Shown: positions 24,955 through 32,790 of the stretch, one piece after another
Layout: every line of letters begins with the position of its first letter
How positions within the stretch are numbered: the first letter of the stretch is position 1
Assembly (NCBI RefSeq): GCF_001279585.1
Contig: NZ_LGEC01000062.1
Span: 1-64,000, forward strand
Length of the DNA: 64,000 nt
Direction of reading: 5' to 3'
Source of the DNA: Nocardiopsis sp. NRRL B-16309
GTDB taxonomy: Bacteria; Actinomycetota; Actinomycetes; Streptosporangiales; Streptosporangiaceae
Made by a program: the position numbers and the translations under genes
The notes under the pieces: generated by a model
The model's database searches: none
Told to the model about the DNA's origin: nothing
Seen by the model: only the letters and a program-made list of their open reading frames with translations

Positions 24955-26379
24955 ATGGCCGACGGAGCCGCCGCGCGAGCGGAGAAGGCGCTGGAGGGCG
25001 CCCGCCCGAAGGTCTTCTGGCTGGACCCCGACGTTCCCGGACACGAGGTGCCCGAACCGGCCCCCGAGCTGGTCGGCGACGTCCACGCCGACCTGGCCGT
25101 GGTCGGCGCCGGGTTCAGCGGACTGTGGACCGCCCTGATCGCCAAGGAGCGCGACCCCGACCGGAACGTGGTGGTCGTGGAGGCGCGCACGGCCGGATGG
25201 GCGGCCTCGGGCCGCAACGGCGGCTTCTGCGCCGCCAGCCTCACGCACGGCTACGAGAACGGGCTCGACCGCTGGCCCGAGGAGATCGCCGAGCTGGAGC
25301 GCCAGGGCCTGGCCAACCTCGACGGCATCCAGGAGGCCGTGGAACGGCACGGGATCGACTGCGAGTTCGAGCGCACCGGCGAACTGCTCGTGGCCACCGA
25401 GCCGTGGCAGGCGGAGGGCTTCGAGGAGGCCGCCCGGTCGATGGCCGAGCACGGCACGACCGCGCAGGTGTGGGACGCCGAGCGGGTCCGCCGGGAGATC
25501 GACTCGCCCACCTACGTCGGCGCGCTCTACGAGCCGGACGGGGTGGCCATGGTGCACCCGGCCAAGCTGGCCTGGGGGCTGCGGGCCGCGTGCGAGCGCC
25601 TGGGCGTGCGGTTCTTCGAGAACTCCCCCGTGCGCGCGATCCGCTCAGTGCCCGTGCGCCTGCGCCTGGAGACCGCGCGAGGAGCCCTCCACGCGCCCGG
25701 GGTCGCCTGGGGGACCGGGGCCTTCCCCGGCCCGCTGCGCCGGCTCAAGCACTACCTCGCCCCGGTCTACGACTACGCGCTGATGACCGAGCCCCTGACC
25801 GACGAGCAGATGGCCTCCCTGGGCTGGAAGGGCCGCCAGGGCGTGGGCGACGCGGCCAACTTCTTCCACTACTACCGGCTGACCTCGGACAACCGGATCC
25901 TGTGGGGCGGCTACGACGTCGTCCACCACTACGGCGGCAAGGTGCGCCCGGAGTTCGACCAGCGGCCGGAGACCTTCCGGACGCTGTCGGAGCACTTCTT
26001 CGCGACCTTCCCCCAGCTGGAGGGCCTGCGTTTCACGCACACGTGGGGCGGGGTCATCGACACGTGCAGCCGGTTCTCCGGGTTCTTCGGCACCGGGTAC
26101 AAGGGCCGTCTGGCCTACGCCGCGGGCTACACGGGCCTGGGCGTGGGGGCGACCCGCTTCGGCGCGCAGGTGATGCTGGACCGCCTCGACGGCCTGGACA
26201 CCGAGCGCACCCGGCTGCGGATGGTGCGGGAGAAGCCGCTGCCGTTCCCGCCCGAGCCGGTCCGGTCCCTGGGCATCGAGCTGACCCTGCGGGCCACGGC
26301 CGCGGCCGACCGCAACGGCGGGCGGCGCAACCTGTGGCTGCGCGGCCTGGACGCGGTGGGTCTGGGCTTCGACAGCTGA
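24955..26379 (+). CDS. FAD-dependent amine oxidoreductase (PuuB/DadA-like)
   Basis: The 474-residue flavoprotein has the Rossmann FAD motif DLAVVGAGFSGLW (47-59) with the acidic residue of VVVVEA following, then the GRNGGFCAASLTHG region typical of gamma-glutamylputrescine oxidase-like DAO-fold enzymes. It should oxidise an amine or amino acid with O2 or another acceptor. The ATG at 24955 has GGAG upstream. Position directly after the polyamine importer suggests a polyamine or its derivative as substrate. No gamma-glutamylputrescine synthetase is present, so a free polyamine or the GABA precursor is as likely as the glutamylated form. Confidence 0.85.
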   Translation: MADGAAARAEKALEGARPKVFWLDPDVPGHEVPEPAPELVGDVHADLAVVGAGFSGLWTALIAKERDPDRNVVVVEARTAGWAASGRNGGFCAASLTHGYENGLDRWPEEIAELERQGLANLDGIQEAVERHGIDCEFERTGELLVATEPWQAEGFEEAARSMAEHGTTAQVWDAERVRREIDSPTYVGALYEPDGVAMVHPAKLAWGLRAACERLGVRFFENSPVRAIRSVPVRLRLETARGALHAPGVAWGTGAFPGPLRRLKHYLAPVYDYALMTEPLTDEQMASLGWKGRQGVGDAANFFHYYRLTSDNRILWGGYDVVHHYGGKVRPEFDQRPETFRTLSEHFFATFPQLEGLRFTHTWGGVIDTCSRFSGFFGTGYKGRLAYAAGYTGLGVGATRFGAQVMLDRLDGLDTERTRLRMVREKPLPFPPEPVRSLGIELTLRATAAADRNGGRRNLWLRGLDAVGLGFDS

Positions 26380-26760
26380 CCCAGGGCAAGCTCGGCGGTG
26401 CTCACCCTGCTCCGCCGCTCGCGACGGGCGGCATCCACCGAACACGCCCTGGGTGGAAAGTCTCGGTAAGGGGTTGTCCGCGCCCTACGGGCGGCGGCGT
26501 GGCGTTCGCGCCGTTGGCGCGGCCCGGGTGAAGATGGACGGGGTCACGGGCGGTCCGAGGGTGCCGCTCCGTGGCCGTTCCACCCCGCACCGAGCCACCG
26601 CGTGGCCGCCCACCGGCCCAAGTTCCCAAGGCCGCGCGGTGTTCAACCCGGCCCCGTCCCCGGTTCCCGGGGGCGGGGCGGGCCTGTCACCGGGGGCGGC
26701 GCTCAGCGCCCGTATCGGCCGTGGCCTCCCGGGCGGGGTGTGCCCGTCGCGGGGCGGCGC
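26380..26760. other. Convergent intergenic region with hairpins
   Basis: No gene is seen. Arms ACCCAGGGC (just after the oxidase stop) and GCCCTGGGT (near 26446) form a long-range inverted repeat. A stronger stem, GCCCCGTCCCCGG (26651-26663) with CCGGGGGCGGGGC (26667-26679), has one mismatch and a three-base loop and can end transcription from both sides. GGGGCGGCGCTCAG occurs twice around 26695 and 26752. Confidence 0.55.
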
Positions 26761-28332
26761 TCAGTAGCCGCGCCAGCCGTCCTCGTGGTAGTCGATGATG
26801 CGGGGATGCATCAGCGTCGACTCCTGGACCTCGCCCACGTCCTCGCGGCGGTCGCGGGGGAAGACCTGGGCGGCGGCGAGCAGCTCCTCGTCGAGGAAGC
26901 GCAGCTCCGGCGCGCCCTCGGGGATGTCCAGGTCGGGCGCGGCGCCCGTGGTGGCCAGGTAGAAGCCCCAGTTCCCGAACGAGGGCACGTCCACGTTGTA
27001 CGGGGTGGCGGCGAACCCGGCCCCCTCCAGGGAGCGGCCCACGCTCCAGTAGGCGTCGGGCGCGAAGAACGGCGATCCCGCCTGCACCACCAGGCGGCTC
27101 CGCTCCGCCATGGCGTCGGCCACGAGCGAGTAGAACTCCACCGTGTACAGCTTCGAGGTCCCCACGTCCTCGCCGTCCGGCATGTCCGCCACGACGACGT
27201 CGAAGTCCTCGGCGTTGGTGCGCAGCCACTGGAAGGCGTCGGTGTTGACGACCTCCACGCGCGGGTCCTCGAACGACCCCTCGTTCAGCTCGCTGATCAC
27301 CGGGTCCGTCGACGCCAGCTCCACGACCGCGGGGTCCAGGTCCACGAGCGTCACCGAGGCCACGTCGTCGTAGGCGAGGATCTCCCGGATCGCCAGCCCG
27401 TCGCCGCCGCCCAGGACGAGCACGTCCTCGTGCGGACCCGCCATCGCCGGGTGGACGAGCGACTCGTGGTACCGGTACTCGTCCAGGGTCGAGAACTGCA
27501 GCGAGCCGTTGAGGAACATCCGCACGTCCCGGCCGTCGAGCGAGCGGGTGAGCACGATCTCCTGGTACTCCGAGCGCTCGGCGTGCACGATCGGGTCCCG
27601 GTACAGGGCCTGGCGGGCGTCCACCTCGAACCGGTCGGCGTACACGTAGGCCAGGGCCAGCACCGCCACGATGGCCGCCAGGCCGACGCTCAACCCGGCG
27701 TAGGCGCTCCTGGTCAGCTCCGTACGGAACAGCCACAGCACCACCGCCACCCCGACCACGGCGTTCAGGGCGCCCACCATCAGCGCGCCCTTGGGCAGGC
27801 CCAGCAGCGGCAGCAGCAGGAACGGGAACGCCAGTCCGCCGATCAAGCCGCCCACGTAGTCCGCGGCGAACAGGTCGGCGACCGCCTCGGAGGCCTCCTG
27901 CCTGCGGATCCGCTGGATCAGCGTCATCAGCAGGGGGATCTCCATGCCGATGAGCAGGCCGATGAGGAACGACAGCAGCACGAGCGCGGGCTGGTAGGCG
28001 GAGAACCAGGCGAACGCCCCGTACAACAGCAGGACGGACAGGCCGCCGACCAGGGACAGCAGGCCCTCGATCACCGCGAACGAGACCGCGGGGCTGGCCT
28101 GGAACCGCTTGGACAGCAGGGACCCCACCCCCATGGCGAACACCATCACCGACAGGACCACGGAGGCCTGGGTGATGGTGTTGCCGAGGAGGTAGCTGCC
28201 GATGGCCACGAGCGCGAGCTCGTACACCAGGCCACAGGCAGCGCAGACGAAGACCGCCAGCAGGACGAAGAACCTCGCCGCCCTCGGTGGGACCGGGAGC
28301 CGGTGCCGGGTCCGGGTGGTGCTGTCAGTCAA
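26761..28332 (-). CDS. Membrane spermidine-synthase-like protein
   Basis: The 523-residue protein has about seven membrane segments (residues 15-215) followed by a spermidine-synthase-fold domain. The cofactor loop is VLVLGGGDGLAIREI and the catalytic-site region is VVVADMPDGEDVGTSKLY. Typical synthases keep a DxxDP motif there; here the residues after the aspartate are changed, so the reaction may differ or be lost. It starts at TTG 28332 after GAAGG. It is the last gene of a six-gene leftward operon with DUF350, DUF2617 and DUF4178 proteins, a combination met in actinomycetes but without proven function. The polyamine locus next door is transcribed towards it and may be unrelated. Confidence 0.85.
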   Translation of the reverse strand: MTDSTTRTRHRLPVPPRAARFFVLLAVFVCAACGLVYELALVAIGSYLLGNTITQASVVLSVMVFAMGVGSLLSKRFQASPAVSFAVIEGLLSLVGGLSVLLLYGAFAWFSAYQPALVLLSFLIGLLIGMEIPLLMTLIQRIRRQEASEAVADLFAADYVGGLIGGLAFPFLLLPLLGLPKGALMVGALNAVVGVAVVLWLFRTELTRSAYAGLSVGLAAIVAVLALAYVYADRFEVDARQALYRDPIVHAERSEYQEIVLTRSLDGRDVRMFLNGSLQFSTLDEYRYHESLVHPAMAGPHEDVLVLGGGDGLAIREILAYDDVASVTLVDLDPAVVELASTDPVISELNEGSFEDPRVEVVNTDAFQWLRTNAEDFDVVVADMPDGEDVGTSKLYTVEFYSLVADAMAERSRLVVQAGSPFFAPDAYWSVGRSLEGAGFAATPYNVDVPSFGNWGFYLATTGAAPDLDIPEGAPELRFLDEELLAAAQVFPRDRREDVGEVQESTLMHPRIIDYHEDGWRGY

Positions 28333-28361
28333 CTCGGGTGCCTTCGGGTGGTGTCGGTCGA

Positions 28362-28790
28362 TCAGGTGAGGGCCGCGGCGACGACCATGGCGGTCGCCAC
28401 GTGCGCGGCGGCGCTCACCCAGCTCGCCGGGTGCGGTTCGGGGCTGCTGATCATGTGGGCGATCTTGGCCGGCGAGATGAGGTCGATCAGCAGGAACGAC
28501 AGGGCCATGACGCCCAGGCCGATCAGGCCGTAGACGGCGGTCGAGAGCAGGCCGGCGCCCAGACCGATCTCGGAGTCGCTGGAGAGGATCGCGCTGGTGA
28601 CGACGATGGCCGAACCCAGCGTGTTGGCGCACACGAGCAGCACGGCGTTGCGGTTGCGCTGCTCCCAGATGAGCTCGTGCATCTTACCGGGGGTCAGCAG
28701 GTCGGTGATGACGTAGCCCAGTACGAGGATGAGGATGCCCACACCGCCGTAGGCGAGGGCGGCGAGTGCGTTGAAGAGGATCTCGTTCAT
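28362..28790 (-). CDS. DUF350 membrane protein
   Basis: The 142-residue protein has four membrane segments, with the family's duplicated two-helix pattern: ALAYGGVGILILVLGYVITD at residues 12-31 and AVYGLIGLGVMALSFLLIDL near residues 85-104. DUF350 proteins are small inner-membrane proteins of unknown function, often genetically linked to the membrane spermidine-synthase homologue, which follows 29 bases downstream here. Confidence 0.9.
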   Translation of the reverse strand: MNEILFNALAALAYGGVGILILVLGYVITDLLTPGKMHELIWEQRNRNAVLLVCANTLGSAIVVTSAILSSDSEIGLGAGLLSTAVYGLIGLGVMALSFLLIDLISPAKIAHMISSPEPHPASWVSAAAHVATAMVVAAALT

Positions 28791-28835
28791 GGTCCAGTTC
28801 GATGTGTCGGGGATCGGGGGAGTCTGGAACGGGGG

Positions 28836-29129
28836 CTACTTGCCGAAGCCGGAGCCGCCGCCACGGTAGTCACTGCCGGAGCCGGTGTTGCGGTTGCTGC
28901 CGCCGCTGCCACCGAAGAAGAAGAACCCTCCGCCGGAGGAGCTCGACGAGCCTTCGCACTCGTCGTCGTCATAGGAGGGGTCGCTGACGTAGTCGTCGTC
29001 CGGGCAGTAGCGGTTGCTGTCATCATCGCAGGCGCTGAGCAGGGCGAGGACCAGGATGATGGCGCCGATGACGGCCACCACCGTGATCCACTTCTTCCTG
29101 CCAGCGCTCGCGTCCTCGTACGCGTTCAA
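28836..29129 (-). CDS. Small lipoprotein with Gly/Phe-rich tail (copy 1)
   Basis: The 97-residue product has a positively charged start, one hydrophobic segment and a lipobox-like LLSAC, then an Asp-rich stretch with Cys residues (CDDDSNRYCPDDDYVSDPSY) and a tail with SSSSSGGGFFFFGGSGGSN ending in GGGSGFGK. It starts at TTG 29129. The tail is nearly identical in design to that of the next upstream gene product, so the two are paralogues. It is co-directional with the DUF350 and DUF4178 genes. The role is unknown; the Gly-Phe core could associate with membrane or with itself. Confidence 0.65.
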   Translation of the reverse strand: MNAYEDASAGRKKWITVVAVIGAIILVLALLSACDDDSNRYCPDDDYVSDPSYDDDECEGSSSSSGGGFFFFGGSGGSNRNTGSGSDYRGGGSGFGK

Positions 29130-29198
29130 TCGGTTCTCTCAGAGGTGGGGGAATGGATGGAGTGTGCAGTATCGGGGACGGTGCCCCGACCAGGAAGG

Positions 29199-29513
29199 TT
29201 ACTTTCCGAACCCGGTGCCGCCGCCCCGGTTGTCGCTGCCGCTCCCGTTGCTGTTGGAGCCGCCGCCACCGCCGAAGAAGAGGAACCCGCCACCGCCACC
29301 GCCACCGCCGCCGTTGCGGCGGTCGCAGTCGTCGTCGGTGGGCGAGGGTGAGGCCGGGCCCGGCGCGGTACCCGTGCCGCTGATCGAACCGGTGGAGCTG
29401 GTCGAGCGCTGGGAGGGCTCACAGTCGGAGTCGTTGTTGCCGCAGGCGGTCAGGGACAGGACCAGGATGAGAGCGCCGCCGATCAGGGCGCGGTGCCGGG
29501 CGGTGTTGGCCAT
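29199..29513 (-). CDS. Small lipoprotein with Gly/Phe-rich tail (copy 2)
   Basis: The 104-residue product has a signal peptide with lipobox LTAC near residue 24, a Ser/Thr/Pro linker with Asp residues and Cys, then a run of nine glycines, FLFFGGGGGSNSNGSGSDN and the terminal GGGTGFGK. It is a paralogue of the 97-residue lipoprotein 70 bases downstream. Both keep the order lipobox, acidic Cys-containing part, Gly-Phe core, RGGG(S/T)GFGK end. The family is known only as hypothetical proteins within DUF4178-type loci. Confidence 0.68.
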   Translation of the reverse strand: MANTARHRALIGGALILVLSLTACGNNDSDCEPSQRSTSSTGSISGTGTAPGPASPSPTDDDCDRRNGGGGGGGGGFLFFGGGGGSNSNGSGSDNRGGGTGFGK

Positions 29514-29531
29514 GGTCGGCCTCCTCGGACG

Positions 29532-30044
29532 TCATGGAGTCACGTGTGCCGTGGTCGTCACCAGTTCTCCACTCTGCGGATAGGCGTGCCAGGTGCGCCA
29601 GTGGAGGCTTCCCGTGCTGTCGGGGGCCAGGTGCAGCGCGGTGACCGAGAGCGGGTCACCGGGGAAGGCGACGAGGAGTCCGCCGGGGGAGTCGGCCACC
29701 TCGCGGTGGAGCCGTTCCACCCGGCGGGCGAGTGCGCTGCGCGGCAACGACTCCACCAGGGAGTCGAAACGGTAGTCGCCGACGCCGCGCAGCGGACGGT
29801 CGGCGCTGTCGGGGAGTCCGCCGGGCAGGCCCGGCAGGCACGCCACCGTCTCCACCAGCGCGTCCCCGTCCGACTCCGGACGCACGACCACCTGGTGCGA
29901 GGCCCCGAGGACCCGCAGCTCGACCCGGGCGCCGGGCACCTCGACGGTGCGCACGGCGAGGGCGTCGGCCAACGGGTGGTCCAGGGTCCAGACCAGGTCG
30001 GCGGCCCGGGTGTCGACGAAGGGCGTACTGATGCTCGCGAGCAC
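29532..30044 (-). CDS. DUF2617 family protein
   Basis: The 170-residue soluble protein begins MLASISTPFVDTRAADLVWT and contains VELRVLGASHQVVVR and the C-terminal TALHLAPDSTGSLHWRTWH, matching the actinobacterial DUF2617 family, a small domain without known activity. It starts at GTG 30044, eight bases after the DUF4178 stop, and precedes the lipoprotein genes by 18 bases, so it is a member of the same operon. Confidence 0.82.
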   Translation of the reverse strand: MLASISTPFVDTRAADLVWTLDHPLADALAVRTVEVPGARVELRVLGASHQVVVRPESDGDALVETVACLPGLPGGLPDSADRPLRGVGDYRFDSLVESLPRSALARRVERLHREVADSPGGLLVAFPGDPLSVTALHLAPDSTGSLHWRTWHAYPQSGELVTTTAHVTP

Positions 30045-30051
30045 GGACCGA

Positions 30052-30654
30052 TCAGCTCCCGGGGTAGATGGTGAAGCTGCCGGGCAGGATCTTCGTGCCG
30101 GTGCTGGCCTCCCAACCGCCGTGGTCGAAGCGCTCGAAGGAGAGCATCCGGCCGTCGGCCGACTCGTAGTCGGCGTAGTCGCAGCCGCCCTCGGACTTGA
30201 GGCCGGTGGTGCCCTCCGAGCGGTAGGCGGCGGTGCCGCGCTCGTCGAGCTTGTAGGTGGTGCCCTCGAACTCCAGGGTCTTGGAGTGCGGGGTGAGTTC
30301 GACGTCGGGTCGGCCGGTCCACAGCGACAGCTGGACGTCGGGGTCCTCCTCGACGGTCAGCCAGCGCTTGCCGCCCTCGACCTCCAGGAAGTGCTCGGAC
30401 CAGGTGTAGCCGCCCTCGGCCAGGCGCAGGGTTCCGCGGATCCAGGTGCGCTCGGTGCCCCAGTCGATCATGTCGCCGGCCTTGATCGTGCGGGGGTCAC
30501 CGGTGGTGTCGCCCTCGGAGGCGAAGGGGTCTTTCGGAGCGGACGGCGGGGGCGGAGCCTGGCGCGCCTTCTGTTCCTTCTGCTTCTGGATCAGCAGGGC
30601 GACGAGGGCGCCGATGAGAAGTCCGGCGCCGAGCAGGACGAGTACGGTGACCAA
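30052..30654 (-). CDS. DUF4178 membrane-anchored protein
   Basis: The 200-residue protein has an N-terminal membrane helix (residues 3-22), a charged Lys/Gln and Pro-rich linker, and a DUF4178 beta-rich domain (about 55-195) with MIDWGTERTWIRGTLRLAEG and EGTTYKLDERGTAAYRSEG. DUF4178 proteins are frequent partners of DUF350 and spermidine-synthase-like proteins. It is the first gene of the operon and starts at TTG 30654 with GAGG five bases upstream. Function unknown; a scaffold at the inner membrane is an inference. Confidence 0.85.
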   Translation of the reverse strand: MVTVLVLLGAGLLIGALVALLIQKQKEQKARQAPPPPSAPKDPFASEGDTTGDPRTIKAGDMIDWGTERTWIRGTLRLAEGGYTWSEHFLEVEGGKRWLTVEEDPDVQLSLWTGRPDVELTPHSKTLEFEGTTYKLDERGTAAYRSEGTTGLKSEGGCDYADYESADGRMLSFERFDHGGWEASTGTKILPGSFTIYPGS

Positions 30655-30824
30655 TGTTCCTCGATTCTCGGGGGCTCACCTGGACGTACCGCGGCCGTGG
30701 GCCTTCGGCCCCGGCCGGGCGTGCGGCTGCTCAGTGAGACGTTCGGTGCGGGGTTCTGGTTCCGTTCGAGGCCGGATACGGCCAGAACGGGCGGGCGGGT
30801 GCGTCGAACGGGGGGTGTGCCCCG

Positions 30825-30915
30825 GTACCGGAGTCCGTGTATCCGAACGTCGGTGTACCGGGGCGGTACCGGCACGGGGGTGTACCGGAGTACGGGAAGG
30901 CCGGTGCGGTACCGG
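30825..30915. repeat. Cluster of five GTACCGG repeats
   Basis: GTACCGG occurs at 30825, 30855, 30866, 30882 and 30909, in part as the palindrome CCGGTACCGG. It lies in the 281-base gap between the DUF4178 gene start and the sulfurtransferase stop, hence upstream of the six-gene operon. The spacing is irregular, so a protein-binding array or a decayed tandem repeat are both possible. Confidence 0.45.
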
Positions 30916-30935
30916 AGCACCGGGCGGACCGGCCG

Positions 30936-31790
30936 TCAGGCCCCGGCGGGATCACCGGTCTCCACGGGCAGGGAGGTGTCGGCGCCCCAGCGGCTCCAGG
31001 ACCCCGGGTACAGGCGCGCGCCGGTGTACCCGGCGTGCTCCAGCGCGAGGAGGTCGTGGCAGGCGGTGACGCCCGAGCCGCAGTAGGCGGTGATGGTCTC
31101 GGCGGAGTCCGCGCCCAGGGCGGCGAAACGGGCGCGCAGGGCCTCCGGGGCCGCCAGGAAGCCCTCGTCGTCGAGGTTGTCGGGCCAGGCGGCGCTGCGG
31201 GCGCCGGGCACGTGCCCGGGGCGGGCGTCCACGGGGGCGGGCTGCTCGCCGGTGAAGCGCCCGTGCACGCGGGCGTCCAGGAGCAGGGCCGCGCGGTCGC
31301 CGGTCGCGGCGCGCACGGTGTCGGTGTCGGCGATCCGGTCGGACGGCCACGGCAGGGGAGTGCGCTCGACCGGTTCCGGAGTGGTCTCGCCCTCCTCCCA
31401 CGGGCCGTCCCAGGCCTGGAGGCCGCCGTCGAGGATGGCAGCGGGGGTGCCCAGCACGCGCAGCAGCCACACCAGGCGCGCGGCCACGGAACCGCCGGCG
31501 TCGTCGTAGACCACCACCGCCGCGTCGTCGCCGATGCCGAGTCGGCCCAGGGCGGCGGCGAAGTCCTCTGGGGCGGGCAGCGGGTGGCGGCCGCCCTCGG
31601 GGCTCGCGGGCGCGGCGAGGTCGGCGTCCACGTCGGTGAACACGGCGCCGGGCAGGTGTCCGGCGCGGTAGGCGTCGCGTCCGGAGCGGCCGTCGAGGTA
31701 CCAGCGGGAGTCGACGAGGACCACCTGGTCGCGGTGGTCGCGGAGCCAGTCGGCCGAGACGGCGACCGGGAGGGACAGGGTTTCGGACAT
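30936..31790 (-). CDS. Sulfurtransferase (thiosulfate/3-mercaptopyruvate type)
   Basis: The 284-residue protein has two rhodanese domains. The second holds the active-site loop AYCGSGVTACHD with the catalytic Cys237; the CGSGVT form is typical of thiosulfate/3-mercaptopyruvate sulfurtransferases. The first domain keeps DSRWYL and YRAGHLPGAVFTDVD but lacks the cysteine, as usual. The ATG at 31790 gives the normal N-terminus; a GTG three codons upstream is possible. It follows two small membrane-protein genes in the same direction. Role: sulfane sulfur transfer to cyanide or cellular thiols in the cytoplasm. Confidence 0.92.
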   Translation of the reverse strand: MSETLSLPVAVSADWLRDHRDQVVLVDSRWYLDGRSGRDAYRAGHLPGAVFTDVDADLAAPASPEGGRHPLPAPEDFAAALGRLGIGDDAAVVVYDDAGGSVAARLVWLLRVLGTPAAILDGGLQAWDGPWEEGETTPEPVERTPLPWPSDRIADTDTVRAATGDRAALLLDARVHGRFTGEQPAPVDARPGHVPGARSAAWPDNLDDEGFLAAPEALRARFAALGADSAETITAYCGSGVTACHDLLALEHAGYTGARLYPGSWSRWGADTSLPVETGDPAGA

Positions 31791-31841
31791 GGGCGCCACC
31801 CTAGTACCGGACCCGGGGGCTCGGGGAGAGGTGGGGCCTGG

Positions 31842-32264
31842 TCAGCGGTGGTCCATGCGGTGAACGCGCAGGATCCACCACAGGCCGAGCACCGGCAGGA
31901 CGAGGGGGACGAAGAGGTAGCCGCTGCCGAAGTTCGACCACACGGTGTCGTCGGGGAAGGCGCCGGGCGCCAGGAGGCTGGTCACGCCCACCGTGAGCAC
32001 GCCGACGAGTTCGACGGCGCACGAGACGAACGCGACGCCGCGCGAGGTCCGTCCGGCGCGGGCCAGGCCGACGGCGGCGACGAGGTAGATGATGCCGGCG
32101 AGCAGGGACAGCCCGTAGGCCAGCGGTGCCTCGTCGAACCGGGTGGCGAGCTGGTAGCCGCCGCGAGCGGTGGCGGCGAGGGCGAACACCCCGTAGACGG
32201 CGACGAGGAGCCGTCCGGGGCCGGTGCGCAGGGTCCGGTCGGCGGAGGCCGTGGCGTCAGACAA
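31842..32264 (-). CDS. Four-helix membrane protein, hypothetical
   Basis: The 140-residue product has four hydrophobic segments (LLVAVYGVFALAATA, the region around YGLSLLAGIIYLVAAVGLAR, VSCAVELVGVLTVGVTSLL and the segment ending LPVLGLWWIL). It resembles conserved integral membrane proteins of actinomycetes with no known role. The start codon is TTG 32264, which overlaps the end of the upstream membrane gene by eight bases, so both are co-translated. Confidence 0.72.
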   Translation of the reverse strand: MSDATASADRTLRTGPGRLLVAVYGVFALAATARGGYQLATRFDEAPLAYGLSLLAGIIYLVAAVGLARAGRTSRGVAFVSCAVELVGVLTVGVTSLLAPGAFPDDTVWSNFGSGYLFVPLVLPVLGLWWILRVHRMDHR

Positions 32265-32619
32265 CGGGGTTCCAGAGCTGTTCGAGGCGGACCATGAGGA
32301 CGGGCAGGACCAGGCAGGCGAAGGCGATGACGGCGGGGCCCCACTTGCTGCGCTCCATGAAGCCCCACACGGCGCAGGCCGGGGGCAGGAGCACGACGGT
32401 GGCGAGGTAGGAGACGAACATCGCCGTCTGGTCGGGGCGGTCCCCGCCCGCGATGGCGACCACGGAGACGACGGCCTGGCCGATGACCAGGAGCCAGAGC
32501 ACGGCCACGCCGACGAGGTGGGGGACGACCATGGGCTGGTCCCGGAAGGTCGAGACCAGGCACCAGCCCGCCATACCGAGCGCCGCCATCTGAATCGTCA
32601 TGGTCAGCCAGTCGACCAC
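32257..32619 (-). CDS. Small membrane protein, hypothetical
   Basis: The 120-residue product has four hydrophobic segments, beginning MVDWLTMTIQMAALGMAGW and including HLVGVAVLWLLVIGQAVVSV. No family with known function is recognised. It starts at a GTG with GGAGG upstream and overlaps the next membrane-protein gene. The pair may form one complex. Confidence 0.72.
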   Translation of the reverse strand: MVDWLTMTIQMAALGMAGWCLVSTFRDQPMVVPHLVGVAVLWLLVIGQAVVSVVAIAGGDRPDQTAMFVSYLATVVLLPPACAVWGFMERSKWGPAVIAFACLVLPVLMVRLEQLWNPVV

Positions 32620-32790
32620 GCCGCCTCCACCGGAAAGTCGTGACGTCCCGCCCGTGGCGGCGGAACACCTGTTCTACGACAAAGCGTAGTACCCGGCCGG
32701 GGCCGGTCGGGTGTCCGGTTCGCGAGGTAGTGTCAGTGTGGTCCGGTGCGTCCCCCACGCCCCCCGTTTCCCGAGATCCGGAGCACGCCC

